Shown in pieces: positions 37,024 through 46,752 of a stretch of DNA of 64,000 nucleotides. Source of the DNA: Saccharomycopsis crataegensis. Its lineage: Eukaryota; Ascomycota; Saccharomycetes; Ascoideales; Saccharomycopsidaceae. Both the position numbers and the translations under genes were made by a program. The DNA lies in assembly GCF_037102585.1 (NCBI RefSeq), contig NW_027043819.1, positions 1 to 64,000 of the forward strand, in the 5' to 3' direction. The notes below the pieces were generated by a model, which saw nothing but the letters and a program-made list of their open reading frames with translations, made no database searches and was not told the DNA's origin. How positions within the stretch are numbered: the stretch's first letter is position 1; the number at the start of each line of letters is the position of its first letter.

Positions 37024-39471
37024 ATGTCTCATCAAAATTCTGAATTTGTGTTGGGACTGAAGGAGAAACTTCCCCTTTTCCATTCTCAGCAAAGGAAGGG
37101 TGCTGCTCCCGCAAGAAAGCAGAGTCCTATTGTTAGGACTTCAAAGTGGGGGCTACTCATAATATACTATGTTTTTCTGGTTTATAACGTCATCTCATTC
37201 ATTTATGGAAACTATAGCGCTTCAGTACTCTACGAGAGTACCTCATCTCTTTCTGAAATAACTCAGGTCTATTTTAATTTCCTCAATTCGTCTAATTTGG
37301 CATCCAACTGGTCCAGGGAATTCACCAAGGCCTCTCATTTGGCAGGTACTAATTTGGAATTAGTGCATTGGCAAGCATCTAAATATGAAGAGTTTGGTCT
37401 CTCCCATGTTGAAATTGAAGATTTTGATATTTACTTGAATTATCCTGTCGACAATTCCCTCAAGTTGCTTAGTAATTCCACTGTCATTTACCATCCAACC
37501 CTTAAGGAAGATGAGCTTGAACAAGACCCGACCACTACTGGTCCTGGATTGGTTCCTGCTTTCCATGGCTATTCTGCTTCGGGAAATGTCACAGCTGAAT
37601 ATATTTACGCAAATTATGGGACTCGTGAAGATTTCCAAAAATTAAAGGATAATGGCATCGAAGTATCTGGAAAAATTGCCATTGTTAGATACGGAGGTCT
37701 TTTTAGGGGTTTGAAAGTCAAATTTGCCCAAGAAGCTGGTGCCGTTGGAGTTTTGATTTATTCTGAACCTTCGGATGATGGAGATATTACCGTTGATAAT
37801 GGATATGCGGCTTATCCAGATGGTCCAGCAAGGAACCCATCGTCTATTCAAAGAGGATCTGTTCAATTCTTATCCCAGATTCCTGGTGACCCAACTACCC
37901 CAGGTTGGCCATCAAAAGGTGATGATGTTGATAGGGTTGATCCACATGGAAGCATTCCAAAAATTCCTTCCTTGCCAATCAGTTATGCAGAAATTCAGCC
38001 AATATTGAAGACTCTTAATGGACACGGCACAAAGTTTGAAGGTTGGGAAGGTGGCTTGCCAGGGGTCACTTACAATGTTGGCCCAGTTCCAGGTTATGAG
38101 ATTAACATTTATAATGAGCAGGATTACAAGGTTCGTAAGATACATAACATCTATGGTGAAATCGAAGGTTTCTTAAAAGATCAAGTGATTTTGCTCGGTA
38201 ATCACAGAGATGCTTGGATCAAAGGTGGTGCTGGGGATCCAAATTCTGGTTCTGCAGTCACTCTCGAAGTTATCCGTGCCCTCAACGAACTTAAAACCAA
38301 ATATGGCTGGAAACCTCTTAGAACCATAAGATTTGCTTCCTGGGATGGTGAAGAATATGCTCTACTTGGCTCAACTGAATTTGGTGAACTCTATCATAAA
38401 CAGCTCCAAAAAGATGTGGTGGCTTACTTGAACCTTGACGATGCTGTTGCTGGAACTCAACTTAACCTTGAGGCTTCTCCATTACTTAATGGAGTTTTAG
38501 ACATGTGTGCCAAGCAGGTTCAATACCCAGGCAACACCTCTATGACTTTGTATGACCATTTTTACTCATGGGCTCCGAAGATTGGTATGTTGGGTAGTGG
38601 ATCTGATTTCACAGTTTTCATGGAACACTTGGGAATCACATCCATGAATGTTGTATTTGAACCGGGTCCAAAAGATCCAATATATCACTACCATTCAAAC
38701 TATGACTCCTACTATTGGATGTCTACGTTTGGTGATCCAGGTTTTGTTTATCATAACACGATGGCCAAGTTCTTTGGGTCTGTGGTATTGCAATTAGCTG
38801 ATAACAAGGCTGTGCAATTTGGAGCGGTAGAAAATGCTATTGAATTTTCCTTACATTTCAATGAAACTGCTGCCAAGATTCCAGCCGAATGGTATGACAA
38901 TGTATTGACTAGTATGCCTGATGAATCTTTTGATAGTGAAGAATTTGCGGAGTTGGCGGAAATTTTATCTGACAACTTTAAGTCTTGGAAGGAGTACCAA
39001 ACTGACGGTGAATCATATGGACCATCGAGCATGGAAAAAGCTATCACTTTGGCTCAAGAATCTATTGCAAAGCTTATTTCCGCATCCATTCGTTTCCAAG
39101 AACGTTTTGCCAAAGAAGTCGCAGATTACAAATATTACGACGAACACTATTCCCGTTTCAATCCATGGGCAATCATTATGAAATCACAATTCGCAAGGCG
39201 TATTGAAAGATCTAACAAGATCTTAAAGTACTTGGAGCGTTCATTTTTGCATTATGGTGGTCTACACAATAGAAAATGGTTTAGACATGCTGTCTATGCT
39301 GTTGACAGAGATAATGGCTACAGTGCAGTCGCATTACCAGGTTTGCTTGAAGGTATTCAGGATGAAAGTATTGGGCAGGTTCACAAATGGTTGTGGATAT
39401 TGAATGGTATTGCCAAAAGGGCCAGGTTTATTTTGGAGGATGATGAGAGGATAGCCTGGTTTGTACGTTAA
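37024..39471 (+). CDS. VPS70: Vps70/glutamate-carboxypeptidase-II-like M28 membrane peptidase, copy B
   Basis: This is a paralogue of the gene at 18543, on the same strand. The 815-residue protein has a type II membrane segment (about 43-62, GLLIIYYVFLVYNVISFIYG), a PA domain, the M28 domain and the dimerisation domain. All expected zinc ligands are present: GNHRDAWIKGG, GAGDPNSGSA, SWDGEEYA, YLNLDDA, and IYHYHSNYDSYYW. The copies are most alike in the PA and catalytic domains and diverge in the N-terminal tail and parts of the C-terminal domain. A 34-bp identical run (37844-37877 and 19303-19336) and other exact patches in otherwise diverged sequence hint at gene conversion. S. cerevisiae has one VPS70. 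Confidence 0.88.
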   Translation: MSHQNSEFVLGLKEKLPLFHSQQRKGAAPARKQSPIVRTSKWGLLIIYYVFLVYNVISFIYGNYSASVLYESTSSLSEITQVYFNFLNSSNLASNWSREFTKASHLAGTNLELVHWQASKYEEFGLSHVEIEDFDIYLNYPVDNSLKLLSNSTVIYHPTLKEDELEQDPTTTGPGLVPAFHGYSASGNVTAEYIYANYGTREDFQKLKDNGIEVSGKIAIVRYGGLFRGLKVKFAQEAGAVGVLIYSEPSDDGDITVDNGYAAYPDGPARNPSSIQRGSVQFLSQIPGDPTTPGWPSKGDDVDRVDPHGSIPKIPSLPISYAEIQPILKTLNGHGTKFEGWEGGLPGVTYNVGPVPGYEINIYNEQDYKVRKIHNIYGEIEGFLKDQVILLGNHRDAWIKGGAGDPNSGSAVTLEVIRALNELKTKYGWKPLRTIRFASWDGEEYALLGSTEFGELYHKQLQKDVVAYLNLDDAVAGTQLNLEASPLLNGVLDMCAKQVQYPGNTSMTLYDHFYSWAPKIGMLGSGSDFTVFMEHLGITSMNVVFEPGPKDPIYHYHSNYDSYYWMSTFGDPGFVYHNTMAKFFGSVVLQLADNKAVQFGAVENAIEFSLHFNETAAKIPAEWYDNVLTSMPDESFDSEEFAELAEILSDNFKSWKEYQTDGESYGPSSMEKAITLAQESIAKLISASIRFQERFAKEVADYKYYDEHYSRFNPWAIIMKSQFARRIERSNKILKYLERSFLHYGGLHNRKWFRHAVYAVDRDNGYSAVALPGLLEGIQDESIGQVHKWLWILNGIAKRARFILEDDERIAWFVR

Positions 39472-39812
39472 TCACCACTGCCCAAGACAATTAGATTAGA
39501 ATTTATTTGGGGATATGTAGCGAATAAAATAGAATACACATTTCATTAAACATAGATGTAATTCTTCTATGGATATGTAAATTGCAATAGAATGGAAGAA
39601 CAAACCGTACGGAAAAAAAAAAAAAAAAGATTAGAAAGTTCCATTCATCACAGCAGCATAAGACTTCAACTATTTTTTCATTAGTAATATTTATTTATTT
39701 CTTCAAATGTTTGGGATAATTTTTTTTTTTTTTCATAAAGGATTAGAGAGTGGGTTAGCACGATATCGCTATTTAGATGGTATAATTATCCAGGAATAAA
39801 CTAAGACAATAT

Positions 39813-39964
39813 TGTAACATATATCACCACCAGTATTGTTCATTCATTACCTAATCAATTACTTCTTAACGGATCCTTATCTTATTCCCTATCTTATTCC
39901 TTATCTTATTCCCCATGTTATTCCTTATAAATTATTTTAATAAAAAAATCAAGTTAATATTACA
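39813..39964 (+). mobile_element. Solo LTR (family 2), copy 2, 152 bp, target duplication AATAT
   Basis: It starts TGTAACATATATCACCACCA and ends CAAGTTAATATTACA, and is flanked by AATAT on both sides (39808-39812 and 39965-39969). It shares ends and core with the inverted copy at 29972-30180 but is shorter. Different target duplications show independent insertions. It is a solo LTR, a fossil; no internal part is present. Confidence 0.8.
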
Positions 39965-40282
39965 AATATACTACTATGGCTCTTGAAGGACTGAAATAAA
40001 CTTTCTCAATAAATGAAAATCTGTGGAGCCTAACTCATCCCATACCATATAAACCTATTGAACAAAATGTCTATCAAAGTTTAACATTATCTGATTCTCT
40101 TTCAGCTTTTTGCTTGAGAATAGAAGCGCTTATTATTCTCTATAAATGTATATTCTTTGGTTTCTTTCTGTGGGTGAAGAAAAGATCTAATAACCTCAGC
40201 TATTCGTTATGATCTGGTTCATCAACCAAGTAAAATTCGGTGTCTATCGGAAAAGTCTTGATAGTTTTCTGTAATTTTGATT

Positions 40283-40571
40283 ATGACGAATCCAGGGTTG
40301 TCGTTGGCTTCGTGGTGAGTTACAATTGGAGCTGACTAGCTAATAGCTCCATTGGAGGTTGGAATAGTTTCAGGATTCATGATTGGATTAGACGGAGAAC
40401 TAAATGTCGGTTTACAGATATTAATGTAATATTAATACTAAGTATAAAGCAAATGTAAGCGTTTAATAATATATAAACAGGAATTTGGTTGTGAGTCTTG
40501 ATTATTCTATATACATGATAATAGTGACTATTAATCGTCAAAAGCTACAAAAGTTGTGGAGCCCTTGGTCA
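40283..40571 (-). mobile_element. Ty1/copia-like LTR with adjoining start of gag, copy 1 (fragment)
   Basis: It shares about 290 bp with the segment at 59890-60195 in the same orientation, including long exact patches such as GGAGAACTAAATGTCGGTTT and GGAATTTGGTTGTGAGTCTT. Read on the minus strand it has a TATATTATTAAACG promoter-like stretch, and an ATG whose frame crosses the presumed LTR end (about 40350), as TYA does in Ty1, before the sequence leaves the element. Only the LTR and the very beginning of the internal region remain. It is a broken, clearly aged fossil. Confidence 0.55.
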
Positions 40572-41747
40572 TCGAGATATGCTGGGGAGGGAGGGGGGGG
40601 TCTGTGACTGACACATAGCTAACAATTTTTCGTGTGGTGTCTAATAGAAACATGTTTTCTATCCTATTTTTAAGAAAACTACCCAGTCTTCTCAATAGTA
40701 TTCACTTTTTTTATTAATTTCGTTCTTCCCCCCCCCTCTCTCTCTCTCTCATTTCTCTGTTGCTAAGTTTTTGATTTCCAAAGTAATAAGAATAAATTAC
40801 TCAATCCGTGTTATATTTATCAATTTTTAGGCACCATATTTAATCACAAACTTTTTAATACATTGAATAATAAAGTTGTGGTGTTTCTACTACAGATATG
40901 TCCCTCTAGAAGAACTGCGCAGGAAACATTAAGCTTTTCACCAAAACTCAAAGATTGTGCGAGATTTTCTTGATTAATTAATAAGAGATACTTTCACTAT
41001 TTTTTTTTTGATAATTTAACAAACAAAAAAAAAACCTACATGCTGGGGAATTTTGTCTGAGGAAAATATAAAACACATGCTTGCAATTCAACCAATTGAT
41101 TTTCTGGAGGCTGGCCACAATCGTTAACATCATTTCAGAGAGGAAAAGAAGCTATATCTTTCATGTTTATTGATAAATGAATTTATTTATCCTTTTCAAT
41201 TAATTATATTTATTTTTTTCGTATTGTGCCAAACAACTGAACTAAATCTGCAAATATGATGTAACTGATGGGAGGCACACTCTAAACAATTATTAAGACA
41301 AATATATTCCAGATCGACCATAATCACAACAGCACTATGTAGATGTGGTGGCAATTTCCCTATCCAGGCCCTGGATTTCATCTCCATGAACTCAGAATTA
41401 TATGACCTTTTTTACAATTCTACAGCCGCTTATATCAATTAAAAAGGCCCATTTTTTTTAAGAACTCCTGGAAATAAGTTATCAATAGAACAGAATATTC
41501 GCACATGATAAACTATATATTGAGATATAGTAAATAACCAATGCCAATGGGTTAATTTCTTAGAACAGTGCACATGTTGGAAAAGAAAATCAGTAATGGT
41601 TATAAGCCCCGATACATAATTTCATGTTATTGCTCTTTTAGAGAGCATCACTGTTTTTTTTCTTGTTTTTTAATAAGTTGCCAATATTTTTGACAGCTCT
41701 GTCGCATTCCTATTCAGCTCTTTAATCATTTTTGTCCAATTTTCGCA

Positions 41748-44111
41748 ATGGAGAAAGTAATTGACACCAGTTATAGCATTGGGTCTCTTAAGCCAGATTT
41801 CGTGATCTCTTCGCTCTACACATTTGATCATGCCAAGGACACCCCGACTAAGGCCGCCAATCTTGACTTACAGAACTTGTTGAACACACTCATCAATGGG
41901 GGATTTCTTGCTCAAATTCGTCCAGGTTCTGGTGTAAATGAGGTTATTTTGCTCGTCAAATTGAAGAAAGCACAATGGGTCAAGATTTTGAAGAACTCTG
42001 AAATTAATGATTATTTATATGGTATTAATAACGATTTATTTGATGAGGACTTTGAAATTGATGAAGCTGACAGATTACGTATAATCTACAGTTACTTAGT
42101 TAATGACAAAGATCATGGCGGTTTGGGAATTAAGCCTAGAATCGGTCAATGGGATTTTGTTGGGCTGATTCAACCTATTCATGATGTTGCTGCGAATAAG
42201 GCATTGATTGCTAAATGGATTAAAACTTTCAAGATCGAAGACAATGACATTGAAACTATTAAGAACCAATATGGTTCTAAAATCGCATTGTACTTTGTGT
42301 TTCTCGATACTTACCTTAAATGGTTGATATTCCCAGCAATTGTTGGTTTAGCCAATTTCATCTTTTTCGATAAACAAAAGTTCAGTCTCCCTTATACTTT
42401 CTTGAATTTAATTTGGTCAATTTTTTTCATCCAAGCTTGGTATAACAAGGAAAAAAACTATTCTTTAAAGTGGAATAATAGAAATGTCGACTCTTCCTCG
42501 GTTTCTCAAGTTAGCAATCTAGACTTCAAACCAAGCACGACTGTTGTCAATTATGCTAGTTTCGGGAATCTTAAGAATTTTAAATATTATCCTTCATATA
42601 AGAGATATTTGAAGAAAGTGACATTTGTTCCAATTATTATTCTTTTTGCGGCTATCTTGATTACATGGCAACTAATTTGTTTTTTTGTTGAAATCTTTAT
42701 CACCGAGCTATATGATGGTCCTTTGAAGTCTATTCTCGCTTTAGTCCCAACGGTTATGCTATCGGTCTTTGTACCAATTTACACTTTGATTTACAAAGCT
42801 ATCGCATCAAAATTTGTTGGTTGGGAGAACCACAAAACCATGTTGAGTTTGGAAAACTCTATGAATGAAAAATTATTTATGATTAGTTTCCTCACTTCAT
42901 ACATGGCTTTGATCATCACTTCATTTGTGTATTTCCCGGCGGGCCATATCATCAACCAGTATTTGGAGAAGATTGAGTTTTTCTTTTTGGACAAAGTTCA
43001 TCCAGATTTCCCAATTAGAAAGAACCATTTCATTAAGATCAATCCTCAAAGAATGAATGGTCAATTTTTTTTCGCAATGGTCACTAACCAAATCATTGGG
43101 TTTTTCCTTGAATATTTCTTACCGTTCGCCATGAGATTTACCACTGAAATCATAAGTAATTCCAAAAAGGAAAAAATCTTTTATGATTATAATGATAAGA
43201 ATGATGAAGAAGAATATCTTTTTCAGGTTAGAAAGCAAGTTTATGAGCTCGATACATACGATGTGAATGATGACATAAAGCAAATGGTTATCCAATTCGG
43301 CTATTTGATTTTCTTTTCTCAATGCTGGACCATTGCCCCATTCATTTGTTTGATTGTCAATGTTATTCAGTTTTTTGGTGACATCACTAAGATTTTCCTT
43401 GAAAACAAGCGTCCAATCCCTACTCGTACCAACTCTATTTATCCATGGAACCAATTCATGGGACTATTGGTATGGGTTTCATCAATCATTGCCCCTGCTA
43501 TCACCGCTATGTATAGCAATTCTGATGTGATTCTTGAAAGAATCGATGGATTCAATTTGAGTATGTTTGAAAAATCTGCAGTTTCTATTGAAACGTGGTC
43601 ATTGTTAGCGGTAATCATTTTCAGTGAACATTTGTACTTGATTTTGACTTATGCTTTGAATATCCTCTTCTCCAAGATTAAGTCTACCGAATCTTCAGAA
43701 GATTTGAAAAATTCGCTTGAGTTGAAAAAGAAATTTATTTCCAAGTATTTCTGCGAAGAAAATGGCACCTTCATTGCTGCCAGTGGTGGAGATGACGAAG
43801 CTAAATGGTTATCTTGTAAATCGGATGACGAAGCCGCCTTGTTGGAATTGGCGAACAAGGTCGTTACCAATGTTAAACAATCCACTAAGGCCAAACATAC
43901 CAAGGATGCTGCTCCTGTCTCTGCAGCTACCCCAGCTCATTCACCAGTCCCAGAATCAAAACCAAGGATTGCCCCAAAGACCGAAGCTATTAAAGAGAAA
44001 ATCGGTGCTTCTGGTGCTAAAGTCACAGAGGCAGTTAATGAATTGAGCCAAAGAAAACCAAGCACACCTACTAGTGCCGTTAAGGAAGCTATGCCAAAGA
44101 CTGAGCTTTAA
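41748..44111 (+). CDS. IST2: Ist2-like anoctamin (TMEM16), ER-plasma membrane tether
   Basis: Ist2 is an ER-resident TMEM16 protein whose long cytosolic tail tethers ER to the plasma membrane. The 787-residue product (yeast 946) has a ferredoxin-like N-terminal domain, then about eight to ten membrane segments between residues about 180 and 640 (for example KWLIFPAIVGLANFIFF, VTFVPIIILFAAILITWQLICFF, FFFAMVTNQIIGFFLEYFLPF). The anoctamin core motif region (QFGYLIFFSQCWTIAPFICLIVN) is present. The tail after the last segment is only about 150 residues, proline/alanine/lysine-rich, and ends KTEL. It is much shorter than in S. cerevisiae, where the tail sets the tethering distance. A KTEL end facing the cytosol would not be an ER-retrieval signal. 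Confidence 0.9.
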   Translation: MEKVIDTSYSIGSLKPDFVISSLYTFDHAKDTPTKAANLDLQNLLNTLINGGFLAQIRPGSGVNEVILLVKLKKAQWVKILKNSEINDYLYGINNDLFDEDFEIDEADRLRIIYSYLVNDKDHGGLGIKPRIGQWDFVGLIQPIHDVAANKALIAKWIKTFKIEDNDIETIKNQYGSKIALYFVFLDTYLKWLIFPAIVGLANFIFFDKQKFSLPYTFLNLIWSIFFIQAWYNKEKNYSLKWNNRNVDSSSVSQVSNLDFKPSTTVVNYASFGNLKNFKYYPSYKRYLKKVTFVPIIILFAAILITWQLICFFVEIFITELYDGPLKSILALVPTVMLSVFVPIYTLIYKAIASKFVGWENHKTMLSLENSMNEKLFMISFLTSYMALIITSFVYFPAGHIINQYLEKIEFFFLDKVHPDFPIRKNHFIKINPQRMNGQFFFAMVTNQIIGFFLEYFLPFAMRFTTEIISNSKKEKIFYDYNDKNDEEEYLFQVRKQVYELDTYDVNDDIKQMVIQFGYLIFFSQCWTIAPFICLIVNVIQFFGDITKIFLENKRPIPTRTNSIYPWNQFMGLLVWVSSIIAPAITAMYSNSDVILERIDGFNLSMFEKSAVSIETWSLLAVIIFSEHLYLILTYALNILFSKIKSTESSEDLKNSLELKKKFISKYFCEENGTFIAASGGDDEAKWLSCKSDDEAALLELANKVVTNVKQSTKAKHTKDAAPVSAATPAHSPVPESKPRIAPKTEAIKEKIGASGAKVTEAVNELSQRKPSTPTSAVKEAMPKTEL

Positions 44112-44720
44112 TAATACATTTTATGATTCTGATTGAAGCGATTGGTCTGTGAATGCACATGCTTTGAAGGTGTTTATTGATTAATTTGGTTTGTCGGAGA
44201 ATAACAATTTTTTTTTCTTTGTTTGATTTTCTAAATGCAATATCCCGTCTGTTTCAACAAGGGTTTGGTAATTACAAATATTTATTACTGTTTCAAAATA
44301 AAATATGAAATTTCAAAATACTAGGAGCTGTAGTGTTGATAACAGACATAAATCACAATAGATAACACGGAACTCCCTTTAAGAACAATTTTTCTTATGT
44401 TGCTAATCCAACTTATCTTTGGCAGATCCTCATCGCTGATTAATAACTAATGTTAAAATACTAATAATTTTTGATAAATTGCACTATTGCCCCTGTACTG
44501 GTTGTTATTATAAGGGTGCTATATTTTATTCCTATTCTTTTCTTAAAGCTCAAAGTCATAACAATCATTTTGCGGCCAGACTATTCTACAAATTCCAGAA
44601 TATTCTTAGTTAATAAAAGCATATGGATATGTCCTTATCACAATTTCCAAGAAAGGACTGAATGATAGCGAATTAGTTTACATCAACCAAACTAAGAGAT
44701 TTGTGACCTATCAGGACCTT
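44112..44720. other. Convergent intergenic region, IST2 to XRCC2-like gene
   Basis: AT-rich 3' flanks of two converging genes, with T-rich runs near 44207 and AATAAA words. A 64-codon frame at 44471-44665 lacks a domain and has no plausible promoter. No gene is supported. Confidence 0.4.
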
Positions 44721-45704
44721 TCAAGATTGTAAAAGCACCACACTACTAAAATCTCCCAATCCACTGAAAATTCTATCGCTAATTACCAGCTTAATTTTAT
44801 CGTCCATCCCCAATTCATTTCTTATTTTATCACGGCTCTTATTATCAGAATTATATGTATAAAAGTTCCTGTGAATTGCATTATTTAATCTCCCGAACTC
44901 AATGGATCTAATATCTTCTGCCTGCTTTCGGAAACTTGTAGTGAGGAATGAGGAATTAAAAAGTAGCGATTCTTGTAGATACCTGATGCTTCTCATCATG
45001 GCTTCAAATTTTGAATTGTCACTTATAATTGTCAGATTGACCGGCGAATGCTCTTGTGAGGCCAGGGAAAGAAAACTATCAAGGGATTCTTCTCCTATGG
45101 AATGATGGGTTTCCTCCATGATGTTGAAAATCGAAAGTGAATCAATTACTACCAAAGATTTGCTGGTGCCGGCCAACTTGAAAGCATTTGAATGTCGTTC
45201 TTGATGATTGATCAAGAAATGGGGCAAAGTTCTCAAGGTGTTAATCAAGGAGTTATAGCCAGTGATAATATCCAGACCAAAATAGAAGAAGTTTGAGCGC
45301 AATAAGTTAATAATTTCACCTTCAGTATTATTTGGAAAATGCTTTGATAATGCAATTTTTAATTGGGTTCCAAAATGTGTTAATTCAGAACTGCATGATT
45401 CCAGTGATTTGAATAATGTCAAGTTGTAAAAGTTATCAAAGATTATCACAAAAGAGCTGGAATCTAAAATTTCTTTTCCCGAAGTGCCAACCACAAACAC
45501 AATTTTCGCTATCAAGTACTGTTTAAATATTACAGAAGAATTATATATTGCATGGACATGATGATTAGAATTGCAGTGAGCCGTGAACGATGAGGCAACG
45601 AGGGAATTTTGAGAATCAACTATTTGGGATGTTTGAAATTGGGATTTGCAATTTAGAAGTGATGATAACAGAACTGGTTCAAATTGATCAATGAATCTCT
45701 GCAT
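44721..45704 (-). CDS. Divergent RecA-fold protein, XRCC2-like RAD51 paralogue
   Basis: The 327-residue protein shows the pattern of fungal XRCC2-type proteins (S. pombe Rlp1): a hydrophobic strand with acidic end (SFVIIFDNFYNLTL, about 83-96, the site equivalent to VxxDTDxRF); the segment FFYFGLDIITGYNSLINTLRTLPHFL (about 137-162, matching the family's V-F-RPQSS-LLATL-LP-YL); and a Walker B-like strand SLVVIDSLSIFNI (about 182-194). I see no Walker A GxxxxGK(T/S), so ATP binding through a canonical P-loop is unlikely. XRCC2-type proteins act with other RAD51 paralogues in recombination repair. S. cerevisiae Psy3 or Csm2 is an alternative relationship. The ATG at 45704 is first in frame. Confidence 0.5.
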   Translation of the reverse strand: MQRFIDQFEPVLLSSLLNCKSQFQTSQIVDSQNSLVASSFTAHCNSNHHVHAIYNSSVIFKQYLIAKIVFVVGTSGKEILDSSSFVIIFDNFYNLTLFKSLESCSSELTHFGTQLKIALSKHFPNNTEGEIINLLRSNFFYFGLDIITGYNSLINTLRTLPHFLINHQERHSNAFKLAGTSKSLVVIDSLSIFNIMEETHHSIGEESLDSFLSLASQEHSPVNLTIISDNSKFEAMMRSIRYLQESLLFNSSFLTTSFRKQAEDIRSIEFGRLNNAIHRNFYTYNSDNKSRDKIRNELGMDDKIKLVISDRIFSGLGDFSSVVLLQS

Positions 45705-46178
45705 TTTAGAATATATATAATATAATCACGCACTGATATATCATCTTCACTGATGTATGTGTATGATTCCTTTTTTTTTTTTTTTTTTTTAAACGCAGTT
45801 TTCCCCCCTCCATCTCTATATATTTAGATATAACTAAAATGCCGCCAGGAAATCCAAATATCATTAGCTAAATCATTGTAATCTCTAAATTTGAACCTAT
45901 TTGTCCACAATTTTTTAGTTCCTACAAGCCAAATATTTTCAACTAACCTGAATACGAGATGATTATTATTATAATATACATGCAAAAAAAAGAAGAAAAA
46001 AAGAATGAAAATATCATGGTGAAGTGCTTCAAGGCAAAAAGTGCAGTGATATATGAATGTGAATAATTGTAAGATAGGGACAGGCACAAAGAAGAAGAAA
46101 AAAAAGACAAAATACCGAATGATGACGATTCCCTGCTACATCCCTAAACGATTTGATTCTGAATGGAATTAATTATCT
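45705..46178. other. Intergenic region with T20 run
   Basis: A T20 tract (45771-45790) lies 67 bp upstream of the XRCC2-like start. The remainder is A-rich 3' flank of the spliced gene on the same strand. No ORF is supported. Confidence 0.4.
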
Positions 46179-46633
46179 TTATTTCTTAACGGCATTGTTC
46201 CATTTGGCAATGGTTTCTTCACTGTGTTCTAATTGCGGGTCAAACTCCATTGGCTTAGCTGCCTTGTATGATATCAAAAGAGTGGCAACAAAAGCAGTGG
46301 TAATAACAACAGCATTAGTTTTGGCATTCTTTGGGGTAAACCACCAACCACCAGTTGGGGTCCAGACGTGCTAAATATATCGTTAGTAACAAGTAAATAG
46401 TGAAAACAACGAAAAAAAAATGGGATCCATAATAACATTTGTCTTATTGGCAATATTAATAAGTATACAATACTTCAGATTCTAAACAGAACATACCTTT
46501 GGGTAAGGATAGAAACCACCAGACTATAGAAGAAGATGGGGTTAGTGACAGACTAGGTCGAGCGAAAAAAAGCAGACAATAAATGCTTGAGCAGCTGGAA
46601 TCATCAACTGTATCAGCAACATACATACCATAT
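46179..46633 (-). CDS. Three-exon gene for a 73-residue single-span membrane protein, possibly a complex I accessory subunit
   Basis: Coding exons on the minus strand are 46631-46633 (the ATG alone), 46497-46523 (27 nt, SGGFYPYPK) and 46370-46179 (63 codons plus TAA). Intron 1 (46524-46630, 107 nt) has GTATGT, a CACTAAC branch point and TATAG. Intron 2 (46371-46496, 126 nt) has GTATGT, an exact TACTAAC and TTTAG. The product MSGGFYPYPKHVWTPTGGWW... has aromatic/proline repeats (YPYP, WTPTGGWW), one membrane segment (TNAVVITTAFVATLLISY) and a short charged tail. Similar small fungal proteins with SGGFYPYPK-x-VW-P-GGW are, as I recall, annotated as mitochondrial NADH dehydrogenase accessory subunits, but I am not certain. 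If so, this yeast retains complex I. It is divergent from OTU1. Confidence 0.75.
46371..46496 (-). other. Spliceosomal intron 2 of the 73-residue protein gene
   Basis: The donor GTATGT is directly after AAG. The branch point TACTAAC lies a short distance before the acceptor TTTAG. Length is 126 nt. Removal joins PYPK to HVWTPTGG in frame. All three signals match the yeast consensus. Confidence 0.85.
46524..46630 (-). other. Spliceosomal intron 1, immediately after the start codon
   Basis: The donor GTATGT follows the ATG with no intervening base. A CACTAAC branch-like sequence precedes a pyrimidine stretch and the acceptor TATAG. Length is 107 nt. Splicing places SGGFYPYPK after the initiator methionine. 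Confidence 0.75.
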
Positions 46634-46744
46634 TTTAGCGTTAACAGAGTGTTGATGTTGTTTTGTGATGGTAACTAGTTCCTCTTAGAAACAACTTGTT
46701 GCTTATTGGAGGATTTGAAGAAAAGAAAATAGGAAAAAACATGA

Positions 46745-46752
46745 TCACGTGA
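46745..46752. promoter_or_regulatory. TCACGTGA element in the divergent OTU1 promoter
   Basis: A perfect TCACGTGA palindrome sits roughly in the middle of the 288-bp gap between the spliced gene and OTU1. A second partial palindrome, TGATCACA, follows. It is a bHLH (Cbf1-type) candidate; Cbf1-like factors control respiratory genes in several yeasts, which would fit the mitochondrial neighbour. Confidence 0.5.

Larger units (their letters stand above)
39472..41747. other. 2.3-kb LTR-rich intergenic region
   Basis: It contains the family 2 solo LTR (39813-39964), the family 3 fragment (40283-40571), a G-rich run (GGGGAGGGAGGGGGGGG near 40583-40600) and a C9(TC)7 run near 40728-40750. A 63-codon minus-strand frame (41196-41387) has no recognisable feature and is not called as a gene. 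The right end is the IST2 promoter. Confidence 0.5.

Noticed and set aside
41196-41387. 63-codon minus-strand frame with ATG, upstream of IST2
   Set aside because: Composition is somewhat protein-like (LPPHLHSAVV), but there is no domain, no conserved neighbour and no clear promoter. It could be a relic; too weak to call.
44105-44111. KTEL at the C-terminus of IST2 as an ER-retrieval signal
   Set aside because: The tail is predicted to be cytosolic, and budding yeasts use lumenal HDEL/DDEL-type signals; likely coincidence.
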